This document shows, piece by piece, positions 39,601 to 46,711 of a DNA stretch of 64,000 nucleotides (its first letter is position 1; every line of letters begins with the position of its first letter). The stretch covers positions 438,764 through 502,763 of the forward strand of contig NZ_JOJP01000001.1 in the NCBI RefSeq assembly GCF_000710775.1, given 5' to 3'. The stretch is from Endozoicomonas elysicola. GTDB taxonomy: Bacteria > Pseudomonadota > Gammaproteobacteria > Pseudomonadales > Endozoicomonadaceae. The notes under the pieces were generated by a model. The model worked only from the letters and a program-made list of their open reading frames with translations, was not told where the DNA came from and did no database searches. Both the position numbers and the translations under genes were made by a program.

Positions 39601-39849
39601 AGAGTATTTCATGAATGTCTTAAGGAAATATCAGAAGATATAGCAAAAAGAATATCTAATTGTATTTTAAAGCGGGAGAATACAGAAGATGATGAGAATT
39701 ACGGCAAATTCACTCAAGAGTATAATCGGCTAAATGAGATGAGAAAGGCTATTTGGAATATAGAAGGATGCCTGTTATCGGATATCGCTCAGCGCTTCGA
39801 CTCAGACATGCCTGCTCACCTTTACGGTGATAAATCTCCATTATTATGA
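33673..39849 (+). CDS. Giant 2058-aa protein with nine S-(Y/W)-A-x-V-V motifs
   Basis: No known family recognised. A short motif, roughly (S/T/A)-(Y/W)-(A/S)-x-(V/I/A/M)-(V/L/A), occurs at residues 10, 28, 95, 146, 172 and 191 (SYSQVV, SWAQVA, TYANIL, TYAAAL, SYAGVV, SYAAVL), then at 929 (SWARVV), 1206 (SWAQMV) and 1285 (AWSAVV). The copies lie in low-complexity, S/K-rich linkers. Between and after them are long helical regions (about 210-530, 545-900, 970-1150, 1300-2058) that contain similar W..LV....L helices and may be divergent repeats. No signal peptide or membrane segment. The gene is clearly AT-rich beside parC and endA and forms a single-gene unit, pointing to acquisition. A host-directed effector is a plausible inference, not shown. 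Confidence 0.85.
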   Translation: MEVKTVDQISYSQVVSGASKAASGSGRSWAQVASIKPSAATTEKVMTEIRGIGKYKVQKNNVDGGGSKLTGSESNKPPKSVMTTESVAEGLKNKTYANILQVMPDHEKGRERITVVSQCSHPKKVKLPDEDKQGGSLNPSQSMKITYAAALGVRDLTDKKETCGHIEHSSKSYAGVVKKYQSHEKSSSSLSYAAVLKGVKHGGINKREHTTHQDVVNKITQIDIIEEVKNQQQITREKVTKLWHKYIRIDESICEEGQCSRIKTIKEKLDLMSEVEHEWRSHKVVAMEQWTLHARHSRPFKRMGDLYGSCFETILFELKGYLMRAKDDQKTQNPDRKDWLLVYQYAWCLRNRVIVARAIDRDSPSSSIKGSKLKDLDDLLKHILSDHVLLFIKEERKMNSCQLRDNSLFVLREYMPLLKCFGANPDGLIQTLSVNFSNGLKAAWRDFYTQLNSQFPLKAFQHFDTYVFNNSDIVTQQRTPLEFTNCKNHIEEAINKVVERQLSGVDKGKVRTLCEKFKTKGWVSGSQLERVIRWADNQTEEVLEEDSVLTSTLRAPSMVSRVPKIKLPIVKGGINESEVERVLESRNRRDDLKKELVSCGEAQKIMEKPECWFKGMAVYLMHHEERLMRDRDDYLSVVKVMEIAAYRYFEFLIRITENFKEARRKGKGVGTPLLDISFEYNHFIKPIRKHITNQRIILMFNKIKHQYCEAVIWPIENHVLDCYRKNNFPVNKYFVLQSYFNTLFEHLDDARDVERKQIIRAYGKFISCVLGGGRQQWTNRALNLGKVFWVIITQILENPMTSKIFPVVKNDIEQLLISILEYLAGHTELVKDASQYQVMIGYVYESEFNYLLPEVLKIYVAPRSHGIKIRNPFKSKDDFLDWIKPGWKVTLSSIENPKTDCRRGEKSEPGLIAMPHNPAAQAGESQLQSWARVVSEKSSTMLSVISVGEQEKKKPVKTASDVYQAEVIHVSVEEALDKLEFDIFSNKAIKSVIPTRERVSNLLYGHEKIQNSLEGVLKHKKKKTVDRENQQQLAREWLLILTSIHLRDIIGSVYGCNGCAQVFVLCVQRFLDQVYDVLRLDPSKSRYGHYLAKNCMLLQDIHLTLLHLINAGLEEKKCYAFRDQLSGILSDLATETTHDEELDSSESVSPDEDLFHEREEDVLVSDSNQSNTPSSDGILKDNSQRSDHSTLIIAEGYLVQSTATRSWAQMVKSSASGKVHFVHEAEPTVNCQMSTTRKYSSMEVEAHREKTGSPALPLGAVIASLDQKHNLSLYKEKQVASSEKAWSAVVANPKGKNGVEIIEDRVSLKPELIRDNLFEKYNRPSERLVYLAVTRKSEFENLTGLFRNGFLESQDLYRSASNWLEAVIDYFEKLEKSVKDEADIWQLVSCVRLARYTFGFCIDYLENDLKNNSSLFSNKVADIAHLLPRVESLCNDVMGFDWHTLSYEKSDRLINKQVQYLKEDLRWLDATTIRRPSVLYAVKSEGYCKYLCWLFQGGGSDVYHHVIEFFPKLMGEISEGKCESLNDTILNLAMVITPLYMDEAFHRIICLAKGDIHDIEDFGLVRLRPVISLYEYFIETGILDEKNRTVANHFLERSRVMEFCYQSTIPSFVVEKLNYLFSESSPDIKEICRIIKVSVLLNFKNDSYIEQMLESPECVENINSILGLLHGLVLQLLLKNKIPDTLAHTIIEIFDYSASLDSRLSGQELVDVKRHVDKKSTTHLEPLLGTKGFLWINYTDRQLLLDRLREHTRSEMAQWTPLSVASERVKYSCVNVRRHAFTPDLGGIRTRLANPDHLHKYHSTVSMIASYDEILEELKSLDSVLKNDETDHWSEQLHTQKRVILYCFHVLNLVKHNVFSGRHIRFALATCERYHNIIQLCIKHLDSQNFQRLLSKDQHLRLDSLISKVFCTTLAALKMYKKCYVKSSEIDRPAPYYPYQLKKLELLGRSMLNNTHELKSTGTANSDLLTISSDCIRVFHECLKEISEDIAKRISNCILKRENTEDDENYGKFTQEYNRLNEMRKAIWNIEGCLLSDIAQRFDSDMPAHLYGDKSPLL

Positions 39850-39890
39850 GCAGTACATTTCTGAATGCTTCTAGCTGTTGTGACCGTTAT

Positions 39891-40598
39891 TTAACCTTCA
39901 TCTGTTCTATCAATATATGGATTTCCCCAGCCTTGGATATTACTGATTTTCTGATTACGTTCTGATTCCCAAGTGGTTACCGGGTACATCCTGTCCCAAG
40001 TCTCAAATAACTTTCTTTCCTTATTGCTAAGTTTGAAAGCGTATTTATCTGACATATAGAGATATATCCGGGCAATACTTCCTCGCTGACCTTCTGGTGG
40101 TTGAGCGACTCTTGCCTTGAAATCAACATGGAAATCACATCGGCCATAATAATTGGGAGGATTGCTCAACATACCAAAACGGTAGTTCGAGCGATCTCCA
40201 TTCACCTCGCCAACTGCGGGAACCAGGTTATGAAGGTCTGCCTCCATTGCACGAAACTCAGGACTGTTTCGACTGCAGTTTTTTCGTCCTCCTTTCTGCC
40301 AGCATTGCAGTTGGTGTCCGAATGCCCAGGCAGGTACAACATGTTCCCATTCTATCCGGTTTGCTCTGGCTGCCTGTTTACGGATTGAATAACCACAGGC
40401 TTCCAGGTCTGGTACCAGTTTTTTTCCTTCTTTTCTTATAGGGCAGCCGCAGTAAAAGCTAGTTAGATTTTTGTCGTATATTTTGGCGGCTTCCCGCTTT
40501 GCACTGCTGAAGCTGGCTGGAGGGCTGCCATAAAGTGCAGAAGAAAAGACAACAACAGTCAGGCTCGCAAGCCAGTTGCGTATATGAAAAATAGACAT
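39891..40598 (-). CDS. endA: Periplasmic endonuclease I (EndA/Vvn family)
   Basis: A 235-aa non-specific nuclease with an N-terminal signal peptide ([20 protein letters not shown]). The beta-beta-alpha metal active site is visible as [13 protein letters not shown] (general-base histidine, about residue 85) and [18 protein letters not shown] (about 137-154), both diagnostic for EndA and Vibrio Vvn. Several cysteines suit disulfides in the mature protein. It probably degrades extracellular or incoming DNA. It is convergent with the 2058-aa gene. Confidence 0.95.
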   Translation of the reverse strand: MSIFHIRNWLASLTVVVFSSALYGSPPASFSSAKREAAKIYDKNLTSFYCGCPIRKEGKKLVPDLEACGYSIRKQAARANRIEWEHVVPAWAFGHQLQCWQKGGRKNCSRNSPEFRAMEADLHNLVPAVGEVNGDRSNYRFGMLSNPPNYYGRCDFHVDFKARVAQPPEGQRGSIARIYLYMSDKYAFKLSNKERKLFETWDRMYPVTTWESERNQKISNIQGWGNPYIDRTDEG

Positions 40599-40731
40599 GA
40601 TTAATAGGTGGATGGTGTCGTCAAAAAGGGGAGTTAAGGGCCGCTACGATAAGTTTAAAAGAGACCCTGATGTGAGGTTGCTGATTGAAGTCAAACAGCA
40701 AGTGATTGGATGAGTGTTGTGAAGCATGTTC

Positions 40732-40938
40732 TCAATGAAGAGAGTCAGAAATCATTGCGCTGAAAACTCCACAAATCATTATGACCAGGCTGATACCGGC
40801 TCCAGAAGTAAAGGATGCCCACACAGAGGCCTGCTCAATTGTGTAGTAATAAGCAGCACCTGCCATTAGCCAGGCCCACCAGAATCCTAAAGAGGCCATG
40901 GCTGTGAGCCGGAAACCTGTTGATATCATCGTTCTCAT
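40732..40938 (-). CDS. Small two-helix membrane protein
   Basis: About 68 aa from the ATG at 40938, which has GGGGAAG upstream; a start at 40974 adds 12 residues. Two hydrophobic helices are evident (LGFWWAWLMAGAAYYY and GISLVIMICGVFSAMI), separated by a short polar loop. No family recognised. It stands alone between endA and ubiF. Confidence 0.5.
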   Translation of the reverse strand: MRTMISTGFRLTAMASLGFWWAWLMAGAAYYYTIEQASVWASFTSGAGISLVIMICGVFSAMISDSLH

Positions 40939-41118
40939 AGTCTGCTTCCCCAAGCTGCTCTGTGCAAAGACCATCTTATGCCTCGAATCGATACAGGTGC
41001 ATCAGGGTTTTACGAAGTTCAATCCGTGTATATCTCCAGGCTATTGTCTTTTTCTTGGGTTACAGCAAATCCTGATTAAAAGCGCTTTGTAAGAATTGAA
41101 CAGATGCAGTAAGTACTC

Positions 41119-42411
41119 TCAACGCTTGTCTACGGAAGCTAGCTTGGGCTGCTTACCAGAAAGCCCCATTGCATATTTCATGACCTGATTGACGGCAGGT
41201 GACAGGTTTCCTGCGAGAGCAAGTCCGGTGTTTCTAAGCAACTTTAGCGGGCGGTTCTGATTGCTGAAACTATGATAAAACCCATCCATAGCTGTCATCA
41301 TCAACGTATTATCTTTGCGTCTTGCATTTTCATATCTTGCAAGAACTTCTGGGCTTCCCAGACTTTCATTGGATTGGTATGCATCAACCAGAATTTCGAT
41401 CAACCAGGCGGCATCCTGGAATCCAAGATTAACCCCCTGCCCTGCCAGGGGATTGATGGTATGAGCGGCATCACCAGCCAGCACTACACCGGGTCGGAAG
41501 TAGTGGCTGACATGGCGTCTGGCAATTGGAAAGGCTGCTCGTTCATGAAGCTGAACAATGTCTGGAAGCTCGGAAGGAAATGTTTTAACCAGCTCTTTTA
41601 TAAAAGCCTCATTCGAAAGGGTCAAAAGTTGTCGGACTTTTTCAGGTTGGTGGTACCAGACGATAGAGCCGTAACTCTTACCAGCAATATCGGCCAGAGG
41701 CAAAAAGGCTTCGGGGCCAGTGGGAGTGAATGCCTGCCAGGTAATATCCTGACAGCCTCCTGCAATCTCTACAGTTGCCACCAGGCACTGCTGTTCGTAG
41801 TCCCGCTGCTCCATAACGATTCCGGCTGTCTGACGAACACGCGAGTTAGCGCCATCAGCACCCACTAGAAGATCACCGTAAAAGCGACGACCATCGGATA
41901 ATTCAACCATAGGCCTGTTTGTAGAGGTATCGATCTTTTGGATATGAACCGGACAGAGGAAAGTTATCGATGGACAGCGTTTGATGGCTTCTAACAGACC
42001 CAGTTGGGTAACCTTGTTTTCAACGATAAAGCCCAATTGTGGATGATCGATCTGTTGGGTATCAAACATTACCCGATTGTTTCTTGAGGTCAGCTCCTTT
42101 CCCCAGGGAGTATGCAGTTTTTCCCATACAGCCATACGCCGATAGGGCGTCATGCGCATGCCTGCCATGTAAGACCAGGCGCCAAGCTGACGAAGAATTT
42201 CTTCTGAAGCGGTACTGAGTGCAGAGACCCTCAGTTCGGGAAGAGCGTTTGGGGGTAATGGTTCTGGCTCAATGTGATCGAATACAGCAACCTTTATTCC
42301 CTGGTTACCGAGCCCACAGGCGATAGCAGCTCCCACCATGCCACCACCCACGATGAGCACATCGTAGCTTTGCTGATCATCACTATGACTGAAAGCGTCT
42401 TTTTTTCTCAT
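41119..42411 (-). CDS. ubiF: Ubiquinone biosynthesis FAD monooxygenase, UbiF type
   Basis: A flavoprotein hydroxylase of the UbiH/F/I/VisC family, about 430 aa from the ATG at 42411 (MRKKDAFS); an upstream start at 42468 adds 19 residues. The dinucleotide motif is DVLIVGGGMVGAAIACGL, the DG motif is DLLVGADGANSRVRQ, and the second FAD motif is VLAGDAAHTINPLAGQGVNL. Similarity to E. coli UbiF is strong through the YRR, WQ(A/Q)FTP(T/D)GP and C-terminal MKYAMGL regions, so C6 hydroxylation of demethoxyubiquinol is the likely reaction. The family is easily confused, so the exact letter is less certain than the family. Confidence 0.85.
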   Translation of the reverse strand: MRKKDAFSHSDDQQSYDVLIVGGGMVGAAIACGLGNQGIKVAVFDHIEPEPLPPNALPELRVSALSTASEEILRQLGAWSYMAGMRMTPYRRMAVWEKLHTPWGKELTSRNNRVMFDTQQIDHPQLGFIVENKVTQLGLLEAIKRCPSITFLCPVHIQKIDTSTNRPMVELSDGRRFYGDLLVGADGANSRVRQTAGIVMEQRDYEQQCLVATVEIAGGCQDITWQAFTPTGPEAFLPLADIAGKSYGSIVWYHQPEKVRQLLTLSNEAFIKELVKTFPSELPDIVQLHERAAFPIARRHVSHYFRPGVVLAGDAAHTINPLAGQGVNLGFQDAAWLIEILVDAYQSNESLGSPEVLARYENARRKDNTLMMTAMDGFYHSFSNQNRPLKLLRNTGLALAGNLSPAVNQVMKYAMGLSGKQPKLASVDKR

Positions 42412-42561
42412 AAGAAAGCGCGGCAGCGCACACCACCATTCGATTAATCCCGATCGTGATCTTTCCATCGGGAATGGAATTAGTCAAATGAAGTATTGGG
42501 AGGTTTTAGGAAGAGAATGTATTTTGAGAACGAAAGATAAAGGCAATCTGGATGATTGCCT

Positions 42562-42825
42562 TTAGTCATCAGCCTGGTCTTCATTAAACTCTTTGGTATT
42601 TCTCTCAGAGATCTTCTTCTTTTTGCGCTTATCTTTTTTGCGAGCCTTACGCATTTCCAGAGATTTATCCTTTCCTTTCCTTGAGTCAGAGCGGTCAATG
42701 TATGACTTTTGTTTTACTGAAGATGAGTTGGCATCACCTTCGTTTTCACTAAGGCTGTCATCATTGCCGCGACCGTAATCAAGGTTGGAAGGGGATGATG
42801 GGTCAATTCTAAAACCTGAACTCAC
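42562..42825 (-). CDS. Small highly charged hypothetical protein (87 aa)
   Basis: A GTG start at 42825 is preceded by a perfect AAGGAGG 7 nt upstream, the best evidence that it is translated. The protein is disordered, with an acidic/serine N-terminal half and a lysine-rich stretch (KARKKDKRKKKKISER, about 58-73), then an acidic tail. No family recognised. It lies 35 nt after cdd on the same strand, so it is probably its operon partner. A nucleic-acid-binding role is possible from charge alone. Confidence 0.6.
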   Translation of the reverse strand: MSSGFRIDPSSPSNLDYGRGNDDSLSENEGDANSSSVKQKSYIDRSDSRKGKDKSLEMRKARKKDKRKKKKISERNTKEFNEDQADD

Positions 42826-42860
42826 AATGTAGCCTCCTTGCTCAATGGGTTCCTTTAAGT

Positions 42861-43790
42861 CTATACAATGAAATGACGTAATTCCGCCCCCATATGACTA
42901 ATGATTGAGACAGCCATGGCTTTATGGGAGATAGGGGCCTGCTTTTCAACCATAACGGCGTCTACAATAGTGGCTTCAGGCTTGGCAAGGCTATTCAACC
43001 GAAGATTCACCAGTGCCGCTTCAATAGCGGTCAAGCTTGGATTAAAGGCAACATTTTCGGCATACATTCCAGATATTATATCGCCATTATTCATAAGAAG
43101 TGCAATGCCTGAGTAACAGTCTGAATAGGGGGCATAACTGTTTTGGGCGGCTTGAGTTGCCGCATTTATCAGAGTGTCTGAGCTATCAGGACTATTAAGT
43201 AACTGGTTTGATGGGCCCAAAAGGCGACCGCCCTGTTTCAGATCCCCCGGGCCAAAAGCATCCGGTAACAAGTCTGCCATTCGATAATGTTTCTTCCGCT
43301 CATTGTCGAGCTGACTGACCAGAATCTCCATCTGATCAATCTCATTGAGCTCGTTCATAAACTGCCTGCAGTGACCGCATGGGGCTTCATTGACCATCAG
43401 TCGGCGTAGCCGGGTTTCTCCCTGATGCCATGCATTACTGATGGAGGCCTGTTCTGCATGAATTGCCATTTTCAGTGGCTGACCGGCTATTTCCAGATTG
43501 GCTCCGAAATAGATGGGACCCTGCTCTTCTTCGCATGAGCCTTCAGCTGCTCGAAAGCCCTCAACCACCGCGCCGACAGAAAACCCTGAAATAGGACAAG
43601 TGCTCATGGTTGCAGCAAGGGGCAGCACTGCTTTCAGAAAATCTTCTGTTGAAAGTCTCATCAGGACCTTTAGCTCGTTGACCTGCTCTGGCTCAAGGCG
43701 ACCCTGCTGCAGTGTCAATTTCTGCAGGATTGTTGCCGCATCTTCAGGAAACAGGGCCAGTTGATCCTGGAAAGCCTTATGATTCATCAA
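42861..43790 (-). CDS. cdd: Cytidine deaminase, two-domain type
   Basis: A 309-aa enzyme with the E. coli-like layout: an active N-terminal domain and a degenerate C-terminal copy. It deaminates cytidine and deoxycytidine to uridine forms in pyrimidine salvage. Zinc and catalytic residues are seen in IHAEQASISNAW (HAE, about 119-121) and PCGHCRQF (PCxxC, about 145). The C-terminal domain (SYAPYSDCYSGIALL) lacks them. Length matches E. coli Cdd (294). Confidence 0.96.
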   Translation of the reverse strand: MMNHKAFQDQLALFPEDAATILQKLTLQQGRLEPEQVNELKVLMRLSTEDFLKAVLPLAATMSTCPISGFSVGAVVEGFRAAEGSCEEEQGPIYFGANLEIAGQPLKMAIHAEQASISNAWHQGETRLRRLMVNEAPCGHCRQFMNELNEIDQMEILVSQLDNERKKHYRMADLLPDAFGPGDLKQGGRLLGPSNQLLNSPDSSDTLINAATQAAQNSYAPYSDCYSGIALLMNNGDIISGMYAENVAFNPSLTAIEAALVNLRLNSLAKPEATIVDAVMVEKQAPISHKAMAVSIISHMGAELRHFIV

Positions 43791-43934
43791 TTTACTCCGG
43801 TAACAGGATTCATTCCGTTTATGTACTATGTAAATGAATTGATTTCCATTGCTCTTTTTTCAACCACCCTGATCTGATGTATGGTCATTACAGGAATAAC
43901 GCTTATTGCTTCTGCATCAGAGATCAAAAAAACT

Positions 43935-44300
43935 ATGTCGACACTGAAGCCCGAACAAAGCGAACACCTGATTAAGTTATTAAAACAGCGCAAGCAGACG
44001 CTAATGGAGACAATTGCCCAGTCTGATCAGTCTGCCCAACCGGTGAAGTTGGATCAGCAGGCCTTTGGTCGAGTAACAAGGGTGGATGCACTACAGCAAC
44101 AGAGTATGGCAAAAGCCAGCCTGGAGCAGAGTAAACAGCAGTTGCGGCAGGTTCTGATGGCTTTGGCTCGTTTCGAAAGCGGTGACTACGGTTATTGCCT
44201 GGAGTGTGATCGTCCTATCCAATTTGCCAGACTGGAAATTCGACCGGAATCATCTTTGTGTATTGATTGTCAAAGTGGGAAAGAGTTGGCTGATCGTTAA
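43935..44300 (+). CDS. DksA/TraR-type zinc-finger protein
   Basis: About 121 aa from the ATG at 43935 (MSTLKPEQSEHLIKLLKQR). A helical coiled-coil front is followed by the C4 zinc finger CLEC-x17-CIDC. This is the short DksA-like family (TraR/DksA C4 type), which may bind RNA polymerase. It lacks the long DksA tip and so is not the housekeeping DksA. It stands in front of murI on the same strand, 132 nt apart. Confidence 0.85.
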   Translation: MSTLKPEQSEHLIKLLKQRKQTLMETIAQSDQSAQPVKLDQQAFGRVTRVDALQQQSMAKASLEQSKQQLRQVLMALARFESGDYGYCLECDRPIQFARLEIRPESSLCIDCQSGKELADR

Positions 44301-44432
44301 GTTCTCTGAGAACTATTATTTAATAAGCCCTATGTCAGGTTAATGTTTCAACGCGGTAATCAGCTACAATCTCAATCTTTTTTGTGCTCTATTTTGACAG
44401 AGTGAACAGGCTTTTATGGAAACTTTCTATTT

Positions 44433-45239
44433 ATGCAAAGCATGGTAAAACCCATCGTCATTTTTGATTCCGGTGTTGGTGGTCTCAGCATCTATCAAGA
44501 AATAAAACAGGTTTTGCCTAATGCTCCCGTGGTTTACTGCTCTGATACACAAGGTTTTCCTTATGGCCCCAAGCCTGAGTCTGAGGTGATAGAGCGTACC
44601 AGTGTTTGCCTTGGCCTTTTGGCTGAACGGTATACACCATCCCTTGCGGTGATAGCCTGTAATACTGCCAGTACCATCTCATTGCCGAGAGTTCGTGAGG
44701 AACTGAATTTTCCTGTTGTGGGTGTGGTGCCTGCTATAAAGACCGCCAGTGAGTATTCAAAGAGTCGTTGTATTGGCTTACTGGCTACGCCGGGCACCAT
44801 TGCCCGTAGCTATACGGATCAGCTGATCCAGGATTTTGCTGGCGACTGTCATGTCATTCGTGTGGGGTCCAGTGATCTGGTTCAGATGGCAGAAGCGTTT
44901 CTGCGTGGCGAGAAGGTTTCCGATGAAGCATTAAAAAACATACTGGCGCCCTTTTATTCTGATGAACAAACACCCGATGCCATTGTGCTTGGCTGCACTC
45001 ACTTTCCGTTATTAACGGAAGCTCTGCAGCAGGTATCTCCTACGGACATTAACTGGATTGATTCAGGCCCTGCGATTGCCCGAAGAGTGATGAGTTTATT
45101 AGAGTCATCAGACTTTGAATCAGAATCTCAGGATCTGTTTGTTCACACAGGGGCAGCCTGTCAGGTGGATTCTCTTCTTCCTGCTCTGGAAAAGATGGGG
45201 TTCATTGATGTTGTTTCTTTATTGGAAGAACCGGTTTGA
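44433..45239 (+). CDS. murI: Glutamate racemase
   Basis: A 268-aa enzyme that makes D-glutamate for peptidoglycan. The two catalytic cysteines lie in VIACNTAST (about residue 76) and LGCTHFPLL (about 188). The N-terminal VIFDSGVGGLSIYQEI and YCSDTQGFPYGPK motifs are diagnostic. The ATG at 44433 has little ribosome site; a second ATG three codons later is possible. It ends at a clear hairpin. Confidence 0.96.
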   Translation: MQSMVKPIVIFDSGVGGLSIYQEIKQVLPNAPVVYCSDTQGFPYGPKPESEVIERTSVCLGLLAERYTPSLAVIACNTASTISLPRVREELNFPVVGVVPAIKTASEYSKSRCIGLLATPGTIARSYTDQLIQDFAGDCHVIRVGSSDLVQMAEAFLRGEKVSDEALKNILAPFYSDEQTPDAIVLGCTHFPLLTEALQQVSPTDINWIDSGPAIARRVMSLLESSDFESESQDLFVHTGAACQVDSLLPALEKMGFIDVVSLLEEPV

Positions 45240-45245
45240 GAAAGA

Positions 45246-45271
45246 CGCCACATTCGTTGTCGAATGTGGCG
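45246..45271. terminator. Shared terminator between murI and the TRAP binding-protein gene
   Basis: A perfect 11-bp stem CGCCACATTCG / CGAATGTGGCG with a TTGT loop, 7 nt after the murI stop and 10 nt from the convergent gene's stop. A-rich flanks on both sides suggest use from both directions. Confidence 0.7.
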
Positions 45272-45280
45272 AAAAATGGA

Positions 45281-46402
45281 TTACTTCAAAGAGCGTGCTT
45301 CATAAAAAGCGACTTCTGAAATATCGTGGTAGGCCTTGGACTGCTCACGGAACTTATCGAATGACTCGTAGACACGCCCGGCAATATCACTGGATGTAGC
45401 CACTTCCTGAGTAATCTCATCTGCTACCTTTTTCAGTTCTTTAAGAACATCATCCGGTAAGCGTTTCACTTTTACACCGTGCTCGTTGATCAATTGCTGA
45501 AGAGCCGCATTATTTCGGGCGGTGTATTCATCAATCATATCCTGGTTTGTTGCACGTGCTGCGGTCTTAACGATCGCCTGCAGGTCTTCTGGTAGTTTAT
45601 TCCAGGCATCCAGGTTGATGGTGAATTCCATCATGCTGCCTGGCTCATGCCAGCCTGGGTAGTAGTAGTAAGAGGCGGCTTTGTAGAAGCCAAAGGCCAG
45701 GTCATTGTATGGTCCAACCCATTCTGTGGCATCAATGGCTCCAGTCTGAAGTGCGGTAAACAGCTCGCCTCCGGGAATGTTAACGGGGACACCACCCAGA
45801 CGCTTCAGCACCTCACCGCCCATACCAGGGATTCGCATTTTCAGGCCTTTCAGGTCATCAAGGCTGTTAATCTCTTTATTAAACCAGCCTGCCATTTGTA
45901 CGCCACTGTTGCCACCAGCCATCGGTTTGATGTTGAAGGGCTTGTAAACCTCATCCCAGAGGGCCTGTCCACCACCATAGTGAATCCAGCTGCTGATTTC
46001 TTGTGCATTCAACCCAAAGGGTACCGCAGTAAAGAACTGCGTCGCGGGATCCTTTCCTTTCCAGTAGTAAGCACCACTGTGTCCCATGTCTGCTGTGCCA
46101 CTTGAAACGGCATCAAATACTTCCAATGGGGGAACCAATTCACCGCCGCCATACACTTTGATGGTCAGTCGACCATTACTCATTTTGTTAACGGATTCGG
46201 CAAAGCGCTCAGGTGCGGTGCCCAACCCCGGAAAGTTTTTTGGCCAGGAGGTAACGAGTTTCCACTCGAGTGGTTTTTGAATGTCTGGTGCTGCTGACTC
46301 TGTACTTGAGGTTTGCTGTGACTGCTCACTCTGGCCACAGCCTACCAGCGCTGCAGTAATTGCAGCGAGCCCCAAAGAGGTCAATAAATTACGGCGCTTC
46401 AT
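45281..46402 (-). CDS. TRAP transporter solute-binding protein (DctP family), orphan
   Basis: A 373-aa lipoprotein: signal SLGLAAITAALVGCG with the lipobox cysteine near residue 22, a short Q/S/T linker, then a DctP-type binding domain. The family arginine and specificity helix region is seen in LKGLKMRIPGMGGEVLKRLG (about 190-209), followed by FTALQTGAIDATEWVGPYND. It resembles the subgroup that binds 2-oxo or other carboxylates. No DctQ/DctM membrane subunits are nearby, so it must partner with a distant permease. It is flanked by murI and a palindromic repeat. Confidence 0.9.
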   Translation of the reverse strand: MKRRNLLTSLGLAAITAALVGCGQSEQSQQTSSTESAAPDIQKPLEWKLVTSWPKNFPGLGTAPERFAESVNKMSNGRLTIKVYGGGELVPPLEVFDAVSSGTADMGHSGAYYWKGKDPATQFFTAVPFGLNAQEISSWIHYGGGQALWDEVYKPFNIKPMAGGNSGVQMAGWFNKEINSLDDLKGLKMRIPGMGGEVLKRLGGVPVNIPGGELFTALQTGAIDATEWVGPYNDLAFGFYKAASYYYYPGWHEPGSMMEFTINLDAWNKLPEDLQAIVKTAARATNQDMIDEYTARNNAALQQLINEHGVKVKRLPDDVLKELKKVADEITQEVATSSDIAGRVYESFDKFREQSKAYHDISEVAFYEARSLK

Positions 46403-46434
46403 GCAAGGACCCTGTTCTCTTGTTTTTAATCTTT

Positions 46435-46592
46435 TACCAATCGCATTCTCTAAATCCCTATTCCGCTGCCAGCCTAAAGCGTAATCCTGCGTTAAAGCTC
46501 CTCACCATAGCTAAAGCTATGACTCGTCACTTTGCCTTGTCTTACACTTCAGTCAGCCATGCTCATAACGGGTTTAGAAAATTTGATTGGTA
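46435..46592. repeat. 158-bp imperfect palindromic element upstream of the TRAP gene
   Basis: Ends TACCAATC..ATT.TCTAAA..CCC pair with GGG.TTTAGA.AAT..GATTGGTA. The interior is also roughly self-complementary up to a central CATAGCTAAAGCTATG hairpin. Both ends sit next to TA. No reading frame is credible. It occupies most of the gap between uvrD and the TRAP gene and is probably a miniature mobile element or REP-like unit. Confidence 0.75.
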
Positions 46593-46711
46593 TTATTTAT
46601 GCGGAACACGACAGAAGCATGGTAAGTGGATAGGCGGAAGCATACAAGCCTCCATTAGTATGGAGGCTTTGGGTCAGGAGTCAGTAGGACAGCTTTAAGT
46701 CTGACAGGCTC

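Noticed and set aside
42480-42698. Frame overlapping the small charged gene after cdd
   Set aside because: The other frame (42562-42825) has a perfect ribosome site and this one has none.
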